The notes under the pieces were generated by a model. The model saw nothing but the letters and a program-made list of their open reading frames with translations, was not told the DNA's origin and ran no database searches. From contig CAZFQL010000002.1 of NCBI GenBank assembly GCA_964520905.1, forward strand, positions 1-64,000: 64,000 bases of DNA, written 5' to 3'. Each line of letters starts with the position of its first letter. Positions within the stretch are counted from its first letter, which is position 1. Below, piece after piece: positions 1-8,919 of the stretch. The translations under genes were made by a program, and so were the position numbers. This stretch comes from JAGVIE01 sp964520905. Lineage in GTDB: Bacteria; Bacteroidota; Ignavibacteria; UBA10030; SZUA-254.

Positions 1-1
1 A

Positions 2-487
2 AAAATTGTATCTTTTCTCTTAACTTATTGTCCAGAAAATCGGGGCAAGATCAATGTGCAGCCGAATTATGAACCCGAATATCAATTCTCTAATGAATAT
101 AGAATTGGCGGAAGCTGGAACCAGTTTCGTTCTAAAGTATATTACAGTTTGGGGCATATTTTTCTTGAACGCCGGATGAATGACAGTGCCGCGATAAATC
201 TTCAACATGCCATACAACTTTCATCAGGATTCGCCGATGCGTGGATCGATCTGGGAACGACATTTCACTCGTTAAACAAATCAGCACAAGCAGATTCTGC
301 TTTCAGGAAAGGATTGGCGCTCCAACCTTCAAATTTCAATGCATGGTTAAATTACGGAATATTATTGGAAGACATGAACCGTCTTGAAGATGCAAGATAT
401 GCTTATAACGCGGCATTGAAACATAATCCAGACTTCGAACCTGCAAAAGATCGAATCGCTTTATTAAATAAGAATATACGTCGCTGA
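2..487 (+). CDS. TPR-repeat protein, 3' part
   Basis: The frame is open from the left edge of the window, so this is the end of a larger gene; the GTG at 56 is probably internal. The readable 162 residues contain about three tetratricopeptide repeats with typical A-W-x-x-L-G and A-x-x-x-F-x-K-A-L spacing (for example 'DAWIDLGTTFHSLNKSAQA' and 'NAWLNYGILLEDMNRLEDA'). TPR arrays act as protein-protein scaffolds, and the partner cannot be told from this piece. The gene ends 63 bases before nusB on the same strand. Confidence 0.75.
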   Translation, partial: KIVSFLLTYCPENRGKINVQPNYEPEYQFSNEYRIGGSWNQFRSKVYYSLGHIFLERRMNDSAAINLQHAIQLSSGFADAWIDLGTTFHSLNKSAQADSAFRKGLALQPSNFNAWLNYGILLEDMNRLEDARYAYNAALKHNPDFEPAKDRIALLNKNIRR

Positions 488-550
488 CCGACTTCCCGGT
501 CGATCACTGCTCTTTGGAATCCAGTGAGAATTTATATACATTTATGAAGT

Positions 551-1051
551 ATGACAACATTCAAACGACGATTGGTCAGGGAAAAAGTTCTTCAGACTCT
601 ATATGCGTATGAGATGTCGAAGGAACCCATCACCAGCGTTATCAGTAACATCATGGGAGATTTGAAAAACTCTAAAGACGATTTTGAGTTTGCTAAGAAA
701 CTCGTCCACGAAGTCATCCACCACGAACAAGAGATTGAGGAAATCATCAAAGCCAGAGTAGCGCATTGGGAATTTGAACGAATCGCATTCATCGATAGAA
801 TTCTTCTTCGAATGGGAATATGCGAAATGCTCTACTTCCCGGACATACCGCCGAAAGTAACTATTAACGAATTGATAGAGATTGCAAAAACCTTCAGCAC
901 CGAGCAGAGTGGGAGATTTGTCAATGGCGTTCTCGATGCTATCCTCGACGACTTTAGAAAATCCAACTTACTTAAAAAAACCGGACGAGGATTGGTGGAA
1001 GAAAATCTTCATCCCGAAAATAAACCGATCAGTAAACCCAAGAAACAATAA
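551..1051 (+). CDS. nusB: Transcription antitermination factor NusB
   Basis: At 166 residues this is the usual NusB length plus a short polar tail. It shows the all-helical NusB fold: an N-terminal 'RRLVREKVLQTLYAYEM' and a C-terminal 'IDRILLRMGICEM ... INELIEIAKTFSTEQSGRFVNGVLDAI'. In the known family NusB pairs with NusE (S10) on boxA RNA and supports rRNA antitermination. The last 20 or so residues are lysine/proline-rich and not part of the fold. The following transporter gene starts within 10 bases of the stop, so the two are probably co-transcribed. Confidence 0.95.
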   Translation: MTTFKRRLVREKVLQTLYAYEMSKEPITSVISNIMGDLKNSKDDFEFAKKLVHEVIHHEQEIEEIIKARVAHWEFERIAFIDRILLRMGICEMLYFPDIPPKVTINELIEIAKTFSTEQSGRFVNGVLDAILDDFRKSNLLKKTGRGLVEENLHPENKPISKPKKQ

Positions 1052-1060
1052 TTGGAATCG

Positions 1061-2332
1061 ATGGAGACCTCGATTGTCCGTTCGCAACGTTCTAAGATTT
1101 TTGCATGGACTTTGTTCGATTTTGGAAATACTGCTTTTTCCGTAATCATCGTTACCGTTATTTATTCTCGTTACTTTACGAATCATGTAGCGGGCGGTCA
1201 GCGTTGGCTGTGGGGTCTTGCGGTCAGCCTCTCGATGATCTGTGCGGCAATTCTTTCACCACCCTTAGGAGCCGCCGCCGATCATTCACATAATAGAAAG
1301 CGTTACCTTCTCGTATTCACGCTGATCTCGATCATATGCACCGGGCTTCTTTTCTTCGTTCAAGAGGGTATGATCTTTCTCGGTATACTGTTATTCATCT
1401 TTGCAAATATCGGGTTCGAGGGTGGAATTGTTTTTTACGACGCTTTTCTGCCGAACCTCACTTCCAGATCATCTTACGGCAGGGTATCGGGGTACGGATT
1501 TGCGATGGGATATCTCGGGGCGCTTGCCGTCCTTCTTATCGTGAATTTCATGTTGCCTTTACCTTCGGATCCGGATTATTTATTTTCGGTCAGATTATCT
1601 TTCATCGTTGCAGCCGGATTTTTCTTTTTATTTTCCCTTCCACTTTTCTTTATGGTTCCGGAGCCCAGGTACGGCGGAGAAAAAACCGTCTATCAATTCA
1701 ATGACGGATTCAGACAGGCGAAGAAAACCTTTCGCGCGCTCTTCATCGATAAAGAGCATCCGAACATCGCCCGATTTCTTATCGCATTCTTTATCTACAA
1801 CGACGGTATCTTAACTGTGATTGCATTTGCGGCAATCTTCGCAGACCGGATTCTTCATATGTCGGATAAAGATATTATCGTATTCTTCGCGATTGTTCAA
1901 ACTAGCGCTGTTCTTGGTTCGTTTGTATTCGGCTTTGTAACCGATAAAATCGGACCCAAGAAAACTATCATGATTACTCTTGCACTCTGGATAGCGATCT
2001 CGATAGGAGCTTATTTTGTACATACTATTGCCGTATTCTACATTGTGGCGATGGCTGCGGGCGTCGCTGTTGGATCATCGCAATCGTCGAGCCGAAGTTT
2101 TATGGCTCTGCTTACACCTAAGGAACGTGAAGCCGAATTTTTTGGATTTTATGACGGACTATGCGGTAAAGCATCGGCTGTGCTGGGTCCGTTCATCTAT
2201 GGTTTGATATCCGACTTCACCGATGAACGGGTAGCGGCGCTGGCAATCGGCGTATTTTTTATTACCGGCTTGATCGTCCTGCAAAAGGTTAGGGAACCTG
2301 AACGGAAGATTATCCAACCATACACAATATAG
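1061..2332 (+). CDS. MFS transporter, Atg22/UMF1 type
   Basis: A protein of about 423 residues with roughly 12 hydrophobic segments. The N-terminal 'FDFGNTAFSVIIVTVIYSRYF' pattern is characteristic of the UMF1/Atg22 branch of the major facilitator superfamily. A TTG at 1052 directly abuts the nusB stop, but the ATG at 1061 in the same frame looks the likelier start. The substrate is unknown; eukaryotic Atg22 exports amino acids from vacuoles, but that cannot be carried over. The protein sits in the inner membrane and is co-oriented with nusB. Confidence 0.8.
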   Translation: METSIVRSQRSKIFAWTLFDFGNTAFSVIIVTVIYSRYFTNHVAGGQRWLWGLAVSLSMICAAILSPPLGAAADHSHNRKRYLLVFTLISIICTGLLFFVQEGMIFLGILLFIFANIGFEGGIVFYDAFLPNLTSRSSYGRVSGYGFAMGYLGALAVLLIVNFMLPLPSDPDYLFSVRLSFIVAAGFFFLFSLPLFFMVPEPRYGGEKTVYQFNDGFRQAKKTFRALFIDKEHPNIARFLIAFFIYNDGILTVIAFAAIFADRILHMSDKDIIVFFAIVQTSAVLGSFVFGFVTDKIGPKKTIMITLALWIAISIGAYFVHTIAVFYIVAMAAGVAVGSSQSSSRSFMALLTPKEREAEFFGFYDGLCGKASAVLGPFIYGLISDFTDERVAALAIGVFFITGLIVLQKVREPERKIIQPYTI

Positions 2333-2398
2333 GATTTCCAGATTACCAAAATTTTCTTTAATTTATTACTACTATTATTCTTTAAACGAAGCTATTTT

Positions 2399-2848
2399 AT
2401 GAAATCCAATACATTAATAATCATTTTATCACTGCTGATATTCAATCTGCCGCTCATCGCCGGTGAATCACCGAAAACCAATGAGTTCGTCAAATGTGAA
2501 ATCTCGGTTAAACAGAAATCGATGAAAGCGGGTGCAGCCGGCGAATTATTGATCTCGTTGAAACCAAAAGATGGGATCCATATTAATCTTGATCCGCCGC
2601 TTACATTAAAACTCGACAGCTCCGTGGCATACTCGTTAGTTGGAAAGCTTATATTTTCAAAAACAAATAAAAGTGAGTACATCGATGTCACTAAACCAAT
2701 AATGCAATCATTTACACTATCAAAAAAAATAAAACCGGGACTCGTTCAATTGAAAGGAACATTATCTTATTTTTACTGTTCGGGTTCCGATGGGTGGTGC
2801 GCGCGATTCAAACAACCGATCGATATTAGCGTTAAAGTTATTCAATAG
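2399..2848 (+). CDS. Periplasmic protein resembling the DsbD N-terminal (alpha) domain
   Basis: 149 residues with a signal peptide (about residues 1-22, ending near 'PLIAGES'). The rest is a single beta-rich domain. Near the C-terminus 'YFYCSGSDGWCARF' places two cysteines six residues apart after an aromatic pair, as in the redox-active segment of DsbD-alpha/'DsbC' corrector domains (PF11412-like). It lacks the DsbD membrane and thioredoxin domains, so it would need a partner for reducing power. It is spaced 6 bases from lpxH. The family assignment is by pattern, so the redox role is inference. Confidence 0.6.
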   Translation: MKSNTLIIILSLLIFNLPLIAGESPKTNEFVKCEISVKQKSMKAGAAGELLISLKPKDGIHINLDPPLTLKLDSSVAYSLVGKLIFSKTNKSEYIDVTKPIMQSFTLSKKIKPGLVQLKGTLSYFYCSGSDGWCARFKQPIDISVKVIQ

Positions 2849-2854
2849 TACTGA

Positions 2855-3577
2855 ATGGAAAATATTTATTTCATATCGGATGCACATTTGGGACTTGGTA
2901 CGCGGGAAGAAGAGCGTATTAAGGAAGACCGGTTATTAGCATTTCTCGATTATATCGGGAACGATGCGGCTCAGCTTTTCATACTCGGGGATTTGTTCGA
3001 TGCATGGTTCGAATACAGAACCGTTATTCCTAAAGGATTCCACCGTATCCTCGCCAAACTGGATGAAATTTCAGGAAAAGGTATCATTATTCATTTTCTT
3101 GTGGGTAATCATGATTGTTGGATACGTAATTATTTTCGCGATGAACTCGGAATGAAAACTTACCTCCATCCGTTTGGCATAACACTCAATGGAAAAAAAA
3201 TATATCTGCACCACGGCGATGGTTTAGCGAATAATGATGCGGGCTATCGAATTCTGAAGAAAATTCTTCGCAGCCGATTTTCCATCTGGCTATACTCTTG
3301 GTTACATCCCGATTTAGGATTGAAACTGGCACGCTCATCATCCAAAACCAGCCGCCAATATACTGCCAGCAAACATTATGGTGAAGGTGACGGTATGATG
3401 AAATTTGCAAAACATATTATCGAAACGGGTTACGATGTCGTCATTATGGGACACAGACATCTTCCAACCCGACAAGAAATTGGTAATGGAATCTATATCA
3501 ACCTCGGCGATTGGATAAGATCAAACACATACGCGAAGCTCGACAAAAATGGGATTGTTCTTGAGCAATGGAAATAA
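2855..3577 (+). CDS. lpxH: UDP-2,3-diacylglucosamine diphosphatase LpxH
   Basis: The 240-residue length matches LpxH. Calcineurin-like metal motifs appear in order: SDAHLG (D9, H11), GDLFD (D46), GNHD (N85-D87), HHGDG (H119-D122) and GHRH (H200, H202). LpxH cleaves UDP-diacylglucosamine to lipid X and UMP at the inner face of the inner membrane in lipid A synthesis, which fits a Gram-negative cell. No other lpx genes are nearby. A generic metallophosphoesterase is possible but less likely given the full motif set and the length. Confidence 0.85.
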   Translation: MENIYFISDAHLGLGTREEERIKEDRLLAFLDYIGNDAAQLFILGDLFDAWFEYRTVIPKGFHRILAKLDEISGKGIIIHFLVGNHDCWIRNYFRDELGMKTYLHPFGITLNGKKIYLHHGDGLANNDAGYRILKKILRSRFSIWLYSWLHPDLGLKLARSSSKTSRQYTASKHYGEGDGMMKFAKHIIETGYDVVIMGHRHLPTRQEIGNGIYINLGDWIRSNTYAKLDKNGIVLEQWK

Positions 3578-3588
3578 TGGAATAATCT

Positions 3589-5814
3589 ATGACAGTAAAA
3601 AAGTTTTTGAAAAATAATCGCAAGAAAACTCTGATTGGCGGAGGAGTTGTCCTGCTTCTCATAATCATATATACAATATTTTTAGTCTCAGGTCTGCCTT
3701 CGCTCGAGCAATTGGAAAATCCGAGACCGGAACTTGCAACCAAAGTATATTCTAATGACGGGGAGATTCTTGATCAGTATTACATAAAGAACCGAACGTC
3801 TGTTACATTAAGCCAGCTTCCGCCTTATATGGTAAACGCGCTGATTGCAACGGAGGACAAGAACTTTTACAACCATTGGGGCGTCGATGTCCCGCGATTT
3901 ATTCGGGCGATGGTAAAAAACATTTTTACATTAAAATTACGGGAAGCGGCGGGTGCAAGTACAATCACGCAGCAGCTTGCACGAAATCTTTATGAACTCA
4001 AAGGTGCACGAGAATCGATCTTCGGAAAAATAACGCGGAAAATTCGCGAGTGGATTACTGCCGTGCAGATTGAGAGAAACTACACCAAGCAAGAGATTAT
4101 CGAGATGTACCTGAGCGTTGCATATTTCGGCAGGAGCGCTTACGGAATCGCATCAGCCTCACAAATCTATTTCGGAAAAAATCCATCCGATCTTTCACTA
4201 TCTGAAACCGCCCTGTTGATAGGGCTATTAAAAGGTCCCGGGACATACGATCCATTCAAGCACTTCGAACGATCAATGAACCGGCGGATCACCGTTCTGA
4301 ATCAAATGGCAAAGTATGATTATTTAAATGAAAAAGATGAGAAAACGGCGATTGATGATAAGCCCGCGCTCATCCCGCTGGATGAACAACTAAGAGCGGG
4401 TATTGCGCCTCATTTCGTCGAGATGGTTCGTCAGGAACTTATTCAAAAAGCAGAAAAATACGGATTCGATATTTACCGGGATGGGCTTTCAGTATATACT
4501 ACGCTCGACAGCCGGATGCAGCGCCATGCGAATAGAGCCGTGGAAGAACATCTGGCAATTTATCAGAGTATTTTCAACAAACAATGGAACTGGAAAAACC
4601 ATAAAGATGAACTTCGCCAGGCAATCTCGATGGCGATACGAACTTCCGATATTTATCGTGACACGGAATCAACGAAGCGCCGGGACAGTCTGGCGCGCGC
4701 ACTTAAGAAAAATCAAGCATTCATAGATTCAGTTAAGAAAATCGCATCGCGTATTGAGGTAGGATTTGTAGCGCTTGACCATACCGATGGAAATATTCTC
4801 GCAATGGTAGGTGGTTCAGAATTTAAAAATTTTAAATATGGATTAAATCATGTAACCCAAATCTCGCGGCAGCCAGGGTCAGCTTTCAAACCTTTTGTTT
4901 ACACGGTTGCAATCGACAACGGTTATCCGCCGTGTTACGAACTTCTCAACCAGCCTGTAACACTAATGATGGCAGGCGGCAAACGATGGACGCCTGAAAA
5001 TTTCGACCACCAGTTCGGCGGGAAGTTCACTTTGAGGGAAGGTATTAAAGAGTCTATCAACCTCATAGCAATCCGTGCGATTATGGAAATCGCTCCGGTT
5101 AGCACTGTAATCCAGTATGCCCATCGTATGGGAATTAAATCAGAATTACCACCGTACGAATCTTTGGCAATAGGTACCGGTGAAGTTAAACCGCTCGAGC
5201 TGACGGCGGCTTACGGTGTATTCCCGAATGAAGGAGTTTACGTTGAACCGATTTCAATTCTAAGGATCGAAGACAAGGACGGCAACATTATTGAAGAAAG
5301 CCATCCTACGAAGCGTGAAGTATTGAGTAAAGAGACTGCTTACTTGATGACTGATATTCTGACCGGGACTGTTGACGGTGGAACTGGCGCGCGGGTTAGA
5401 AATTACTTTGTCAAACCTGCCGCGGGTAAAACAGGAACTACTCAGGAATATGCCGACGCATGGTTTGTCGGGTTTACTCCACAGATAACAGCAGGTGTTT
5501 GGGTGGGATTCGATAATAAAGCTACACACTTTACAACAAGTGACGGTCAAGGCGGAAGAGCTGCAGCGCCGATCTGGGGGCTTTTCATGAAGTATGTTTA
5601 TGATGACCCTACTATAGCGATGCCGCTTCAATATTTCAATCCACCCGATGGTGTTGAACGAGATACGATTTGTTCAGAAACCAAAAAACTTGCAACGCCA
5701 TTTTGTCCTGAAAAAGAAATAGAATTGTTCAATAAGAAATACTTACCTGGTACGTGTCAAAAACACACAGGATTGAAAGAAGGAGAAGAAAATAAAAATA
5801 TAATCCATTTCTAA
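3589..5814 (+). CDS. mrcA: Class A penicillin-binding protein (PBP1a-like)
   Basis: 741 residues with one membrane anchor (about 15-35). The GT51 glycosyltransferase domain follows, with the catalytic EDKNFYNHWG motif at residues 89-98. The transpeptidase domain carries SAFK (catalytic Ser431, Lys434), SIN (489-491) and KTGT (614-617). The enzyme polymerises and cross-links peptidoglycan on the outer face of the inner membrane. The C-terminus ends with a cysteine-containing tail (ETKKLATPFCPEKE), common in this phylum. The ATG is 11 bases after lpxH, so the genes are probably co-transcribed. Confidence 0.93.
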   Translation: MTVKKFLKNNRKKTLIGGGVVLLLIIIYTIFLVSGLPSLEQLENPRPELATKVYSNDGEILDQYYIKNRTSVTLSQLPPYMVNALIATEDKNFYNHWGVDVPRFIRAMVKNIFTLKLREAAGASTITQQLARNLYELKGARESIFGKITRKIREWITAVQIERNYTKQEIIEMYLSVAYFGRSAYGIASASQIYFGKNPSDLSLSETALLIGLLKGPGTYDPFKHFERSMNRRITVLNQMAKYDYLNEKDEKTAIDDKPALIPLDEQLRAGIAPHFVEMVRQELIQKAEKYGFDIYRDGLSVYTTLDSRMQRHANRAVEEHLAIYQSIFNKQWNWKNHKDELRQAISMAIRTSDIYRDTESTKRRDSLARALKKNQAFIDSVKKIASRIEVGFVALDHTDGNILAMVGGSEFKNFKYGLNHVTQISRQPGSAFKPFVYTVAIDNGYPPCYELLNQPVTLMMAGGKRWTPENFDHQFGGKFTLREGIKESINLIAIRAIMEIAPVSTVIQYAHRMGIKSELPPYESLAIGTGEVKPLELTAAYGVFPNEGVYVEPISILRIEDKDGNIIEESHPTKREVLSKETAYLMTDILTGTVDGGTGARVRNYFVKPAAGKTGTTQEYADAWFVGFTPQITAGVWVGFDNKATHFTTSDGQGGRAAAPIWGLFMKYVYDDPTIAMPLQYFNPPDGVERDTICSETKKLATPFCPEKEIELFNKKYLPGTCQKHTGLKEGEENKNIIHF

Positions 5815-5863
5815 AACGACCTCTCCCATCGTTTTGAGCGAGCATTACTTATAAAAAAATTTA

Positions 5864-6025
5864 TTACTCTTCTAATTCTGTAGCGAAAATATTCGATTCG
5901 TCCTCCAACGAATCTTTTCTCTGAGAATTTTTTTGTTTCTTCAAAATTACCATGATTGGTATTGCAATCAAAGCAGCCAAACCGGCCCATTTGAGGATTT
6001 TCTTGAGTCCCTTATCCTCGTCCAT
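5864..6025 (-). CDS. Small single-pass membrane protein, 53 residues (unrecognised)
   Basis: An ORF of 54 codons fills most of the space between the PBP gene and the receiver gene. The translation starts MDEDKGLKKILKWAGLAALI. It has a charged N-terminus, one hydrophobic helix (about residues 13-28), a basic stretch (KKQKNSQRK) and an acidic tail ending ELEE. That arrangement is protein-like and the frame uses normal codons. An AGGAAAGG lies about 13 bases before the ATG, rather far for a ribosome site. I do not recognise a family. It could be an assembly or regulatory microprotein, but no function is claimed. Confidence 0.55.
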   Translation of the reverse strand: MDEDKGLKKILKWAGLAALIAIPIMVILKKQKNSQRKDSLEDESNIFATELEE

Positions 6026-6104
6026 AATAATAAACTACCTTTCCTTTTTACTTTCAAAATAAACAAGCTGTCAATTTTTCGTGGTGATCGAAGTCACTAA
6101 TTAT

Positions 6105-6482
6105 CTATTTTAACGGAAGTATTTCGCCTATTTTCGTGATCAAATATTCTAGCTCGAAAGGTTTCGTGATATAATCGGTCGCACCTTCGGATTTCGCTCT
6201 CATAGCTGCCTGTAAATTGTTGAATGCGGTAAGATAGATAAACGGAATGGAACGATATTTTTCAATCTTGTGTATCTGTGAGAAAAAATCGAATCCATCG
6301 ATACCGGGAAGCTTAATATCAGCGATGATTAAATCGGGTATTTTGATTTTCAATAGTTCAAGCGCCTTTTCGCCGGTCGGCGCTTCGATTACTTCATAAC
6401 CTAAATCCCGGATAAGCCCGCTTACTGCCGCAAGAAACTCTTTTTCATCTTCGAGAAATAATATTGTTTTTTCAGATTTCAC
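6105..6482 (-). CDS. Single-domain response regulator (receiver only)
   Basis: 125 residues form one CheY-like receiver with no output domain. The acidic pair E11/D12, phospho-acceptor D55 (in 'IIADIKLPG'), T85 and K107 (in 'YITKPFE') are all present, so it should be phosphorylatable. No histidine kinase is adjacent, so its partner is elsewhere. It is read divergently from the MFS gene at 6739 across a 256-base gap. Such stand-alone receivers work as phosphate sinks or protein-binding switches. Confidence 0.9.
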   Translation of the reverse strand: MKSEKTILFLEDEKEFLAAVSGLIRDLGYEVIEAPTGEKALELLKIKIPDLIIADIKLPGIDGFDFFSQIHKIEKYRSIPFIYLTAFNNLQAAMRAKSEGATDYITKPFELEYLITKIGEILPLK

Positions 6483-6655
6483 AAACCAAATTAATATATT
6501 TTCATGTTCGATTTTCTTGACTGAATAAATATACCGTTTCCTTGAAGTAAAGTCAATTTGATAAACGTGATGGAAGATTTCTTATTTATATTTTAGTCTT
6601 GTATCGCACGACGTAACCGGCAATGTATATCACTAAATTTGAACAGTATTACCTT

Positions 6656-6673
6656 TTACGTCCCGAAACGTAA
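6656..6673. promoter_or_regulatory. Inverted repeat in the divergent spacer
   Basis: TTACGT and ACGTAA flank a 6-base centre, about 66 bases before the MFS gene at 6739. The spacing would suit a dimeric regulator. No regulator is identified and this may be chance. Confidence 0.25.
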
Positions 6674-6738
6674 GTGGATTACATGTACAGCATTTGTTAT
6701 ATTTGAGCAATGATTTTTCAGAGAATTAATATTATCTG

Positions 6739-7998
6739 ATGCGAGAACTTCCGGATCGATATATCAGACGAAATTTCTTAATCAACTTCTTCGAAGGAGC
6801 TCTCTTCATCGCAGGCGGTTCGTTCATCTCCGCACAGACAGTACTTCCTGCGCTTGTTAACCGTCTCGGGGGAGGCAATATTGCCATCGGTGCACTCGGT
6901 GTAATTGTCTGGATTGGTTTATTTCTTCCTCAAACATTCGCCGCGCGGTATGCACAGGCGCAGCCATGGAAGAAAAAATGGGCGGTTCGATTGGGCTTAA
7001 TTCAACGCATGGTGATCCTTGTTCTCAGCGTTGTCATATTCATCTTCGGAAAACAGAATACACTTCTAACACTCTGGTTATTTTTCATTTTGTACGCTCT
7101 CTACCAGGTGCTGACAGGTGTTGCCACACCTTTTTGGTTCGATATGTACGCGAAGCTTACGCCGGTCGGATTACGCGGAAGATTATCGGGAATGAGGACC
7201 GCCCTGGCAGGCGGCGGAGCTTTCGGCGGTGCGTTCCTGCTTACATGGCTGCTTACGAATTTTGAATTCCCATCGAGTTACACTTTGATATTTTTCGTGA
7301 CATTCATTCTCCAGTTCATTTCAATCATCCTCCAAAATGGTATCATCGAAGAACATCCAAGCGCCGTCCTCCCCATTCAATCGATGAAAGATTACATGAA
7401 GCAACTGCAGAATGTATTTCTGAACAATATCCCTTTTAGAAAATATATTTTTGCCTCAACGTTTTTAATCCTGGCGGCAATGCCTCTTGGATTTTTTACA
7501 GTATATGGATTAAAGCACTTCCATGCAGAAGAGAGTATCGTCGGGCAGTTTACGTTACTGATGGTTGTTGGGCAGGGAATCGGAGCGTTGATTATTGGAT
7601 ATTTCGCTGACCGGTTCGGAAACAAACTTGCTCTGATAATTGCAGCCGGCGCATTGCTTGCGGCAAGTATATTTGCTCTGATCTCACCATCGTTGGTATG
7701 GTTCAAAATAAGTTTTTTCTTTATGGGAATTAATCTCGGGTCGGAACTGATGACGCGGCACAATCTTGCGCTCGAATACAGTCCTATTGAGCAGCGATCA
7801 ACTTACATAGGTTTGATGAACACCGCACTTGCACCGCTTTACCTTTCAGGTCTATTCGGAGGATGGATAAGCGATCTGATCGGTTATCATGCGGTTTTTT
7901 TGATGGGTGGATTTTGTTCGCTAATCGGAATTGCGTTACTAATACTGCAAGTTCACGAACCGCGTTCGGCGGCGATCAAAAAAGATGTCGGAAAATAA
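6739..7998 (+). CDS. MFS transporter
   Basis: 419 residues with about 12 hydrophobic segments and the MFS loop-2/3 pattern 'GLRGRLSGMRTALAGGGAFGG'. The loop between helices 6 and 7 (around residue 210-230) is short and polar. The substrate cannot be assigned from sequence. The gene converges with the carbamoyltransferase gene: the two stop codons lie at 7998 and 7999 with no spacer, so any terminator must lie inside coding sequence. Confidence 0.8.
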   Translation: MRELPDRYIRRNFLINFFEGALFIAGGSFISAQTVLPALVNRLGGGNIAIGALGVIVWIGLFLPQTFAARYAQAQPWKKKWAVRLGLIQRMVILVLSVVIFIFGKQNTLLTLWLFFILYALYQVLTGVATPFWFDMYAKLTPVGLRGRLSGMRTALAGGGAFGGAFLLTWLLTNFEFPSSYTLIFFVTFILQFISIILQNGIIEEHPSAVLPIQSMKDYMKQLQNVFLNNIPFRKYIFASTFLILAAMPLGFFTVYGLKHFHAEESIVGQFTLLMVVGQGIGALIIGYFADRFGNKLALIIAAGALLAASIFALISPSLVWFKISFFFMGINLGSELMTRHNLALEYSPIEQRSTYIGLMNTALAPLYLSGLFGGWISDLIGYHAVFLMGGFCSLIGIALLILQVHEPRSAAIKKDVGK

Positions 7999-8919
7999 TT
8001 ATCCTAAAACAGAAACAAGAAGCGCCATTCTTATGAGAACTCCATTTCTTGTTTGTCTGAAATAAGCGGCTCGTGGATCGCTATCGACCGATGGAGATAT
8101 TTCATGAAGCCGCGGTAAAGGATGCATCAGTAACGCACTGCGCGGCATGAGTTTCAATATATTATCGTCGATGAAATATTTTGAGATCGTTTCAAGCCTC
8201 TCGCCCTTTTGGGTAAGCAGTTCAGGCTCAATCCGGGTACTGTAAACAACATCCACTTCGGGTAAAACTTTTTTTAGATCGCTCTCCAACGAGAACCACA
8301 CATTGTGTTTCGTTAAATAATCGAGTATATCTTGTTTTATCTGAAATGAAGATGGCGCCACGAAGAATAGTTTAACGCGATCAAATTTCCCGAGAAGATA
8401 AGCAAGCGACCTGACGGTTCTTCCATCTGTGAGATTTCCGACCAGAGCAACTTTTACGCCTTCGATCGTTTTTACTCCTTTGTAGATAGTGTATAAATCA
8501 AGAAGAGCTTGCGTAGGATGCTGTCCACCCTTACCATCGCCGGCATTGATGATCGGGATTGTTGAAACGGCAGCCGCACGCTGTGCACCGCCTATTTCAT
8601 TATGGCGTAAGACTATAACGTCGGCGTAATTTCCCACAACACGAATGGTATCTTCAAGTGTCTCGCCCGCAGCTACTGAAGAAAAAGTATTCGCGCGTTC
8701 GGTCGATAACACGTTGCCGCCAAGCCGGTACATGGCTGACTCGAACGAGAACCTGGTTCGTGTAGAATGCTCATAAAATAACGACGCCATAATTTTGTTA
8801 TGATAATCCTGCGTTCCACCGCGCGCATGTGTATGCCCCATTAGATCGGTAAGTTCAAACAATTCAACGAGCATAGGAAGAGTGAACTGTTGTGACTCGA
8901 TAACGTGATTCAGCCTCAT
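7999..8919 (-). CDS. pyrB: Aspartate carbamoyltransferase-family protein with altered acceptor-site residues
   Basis: 306 residues, the length of an ATCase catalytic chain. The carbamoyl-phosphate site is intact: STRTR at 52-56, R104, HPTQ at 133-136. R166 (in TDGRTVRS) and HPLPR are also present. Two positions that bind aspartate in E. coli differ: the Lys84 equivalent is Ala83 (SSVAAGET), and the Gln231 equivalent is Glu (TRIEPE). The start overlaps the carbamate kinase stop as ATGA. There is no pyrI or other pyrimidine gene nearby. It may still be an ordinary PyrB, but the substitutions and the neighbours allow a different acceptor. Confidence 0.8.
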   Translation of the reverse strand: MRLNHVIESQQFTLPMLVELFELTDLMGHTHARGGTQDYHNKIMASLFYEHSTRTRFSFESAMYRLGGNVLSTERANTFSSVAAGETLEDTIRVVGNYADVIVLRHNEIGGAQRAAAVSTIPIINAGDGKGGQHPTQALLDLYTIYKGVKTIEGVKVALVGNLTDGRTVRSLAYLLGKFDRVKLFFVAPSSFQIKQDILDYLTKHNVWFSLESDLKKVLPEVDVVYSTRIEPELLTQKGERLETISKYFIDDNILKLMPRSALLMHPLPRLHEISPSVDSDPRAAYFRQTRNGVLIRMALLVSVLG

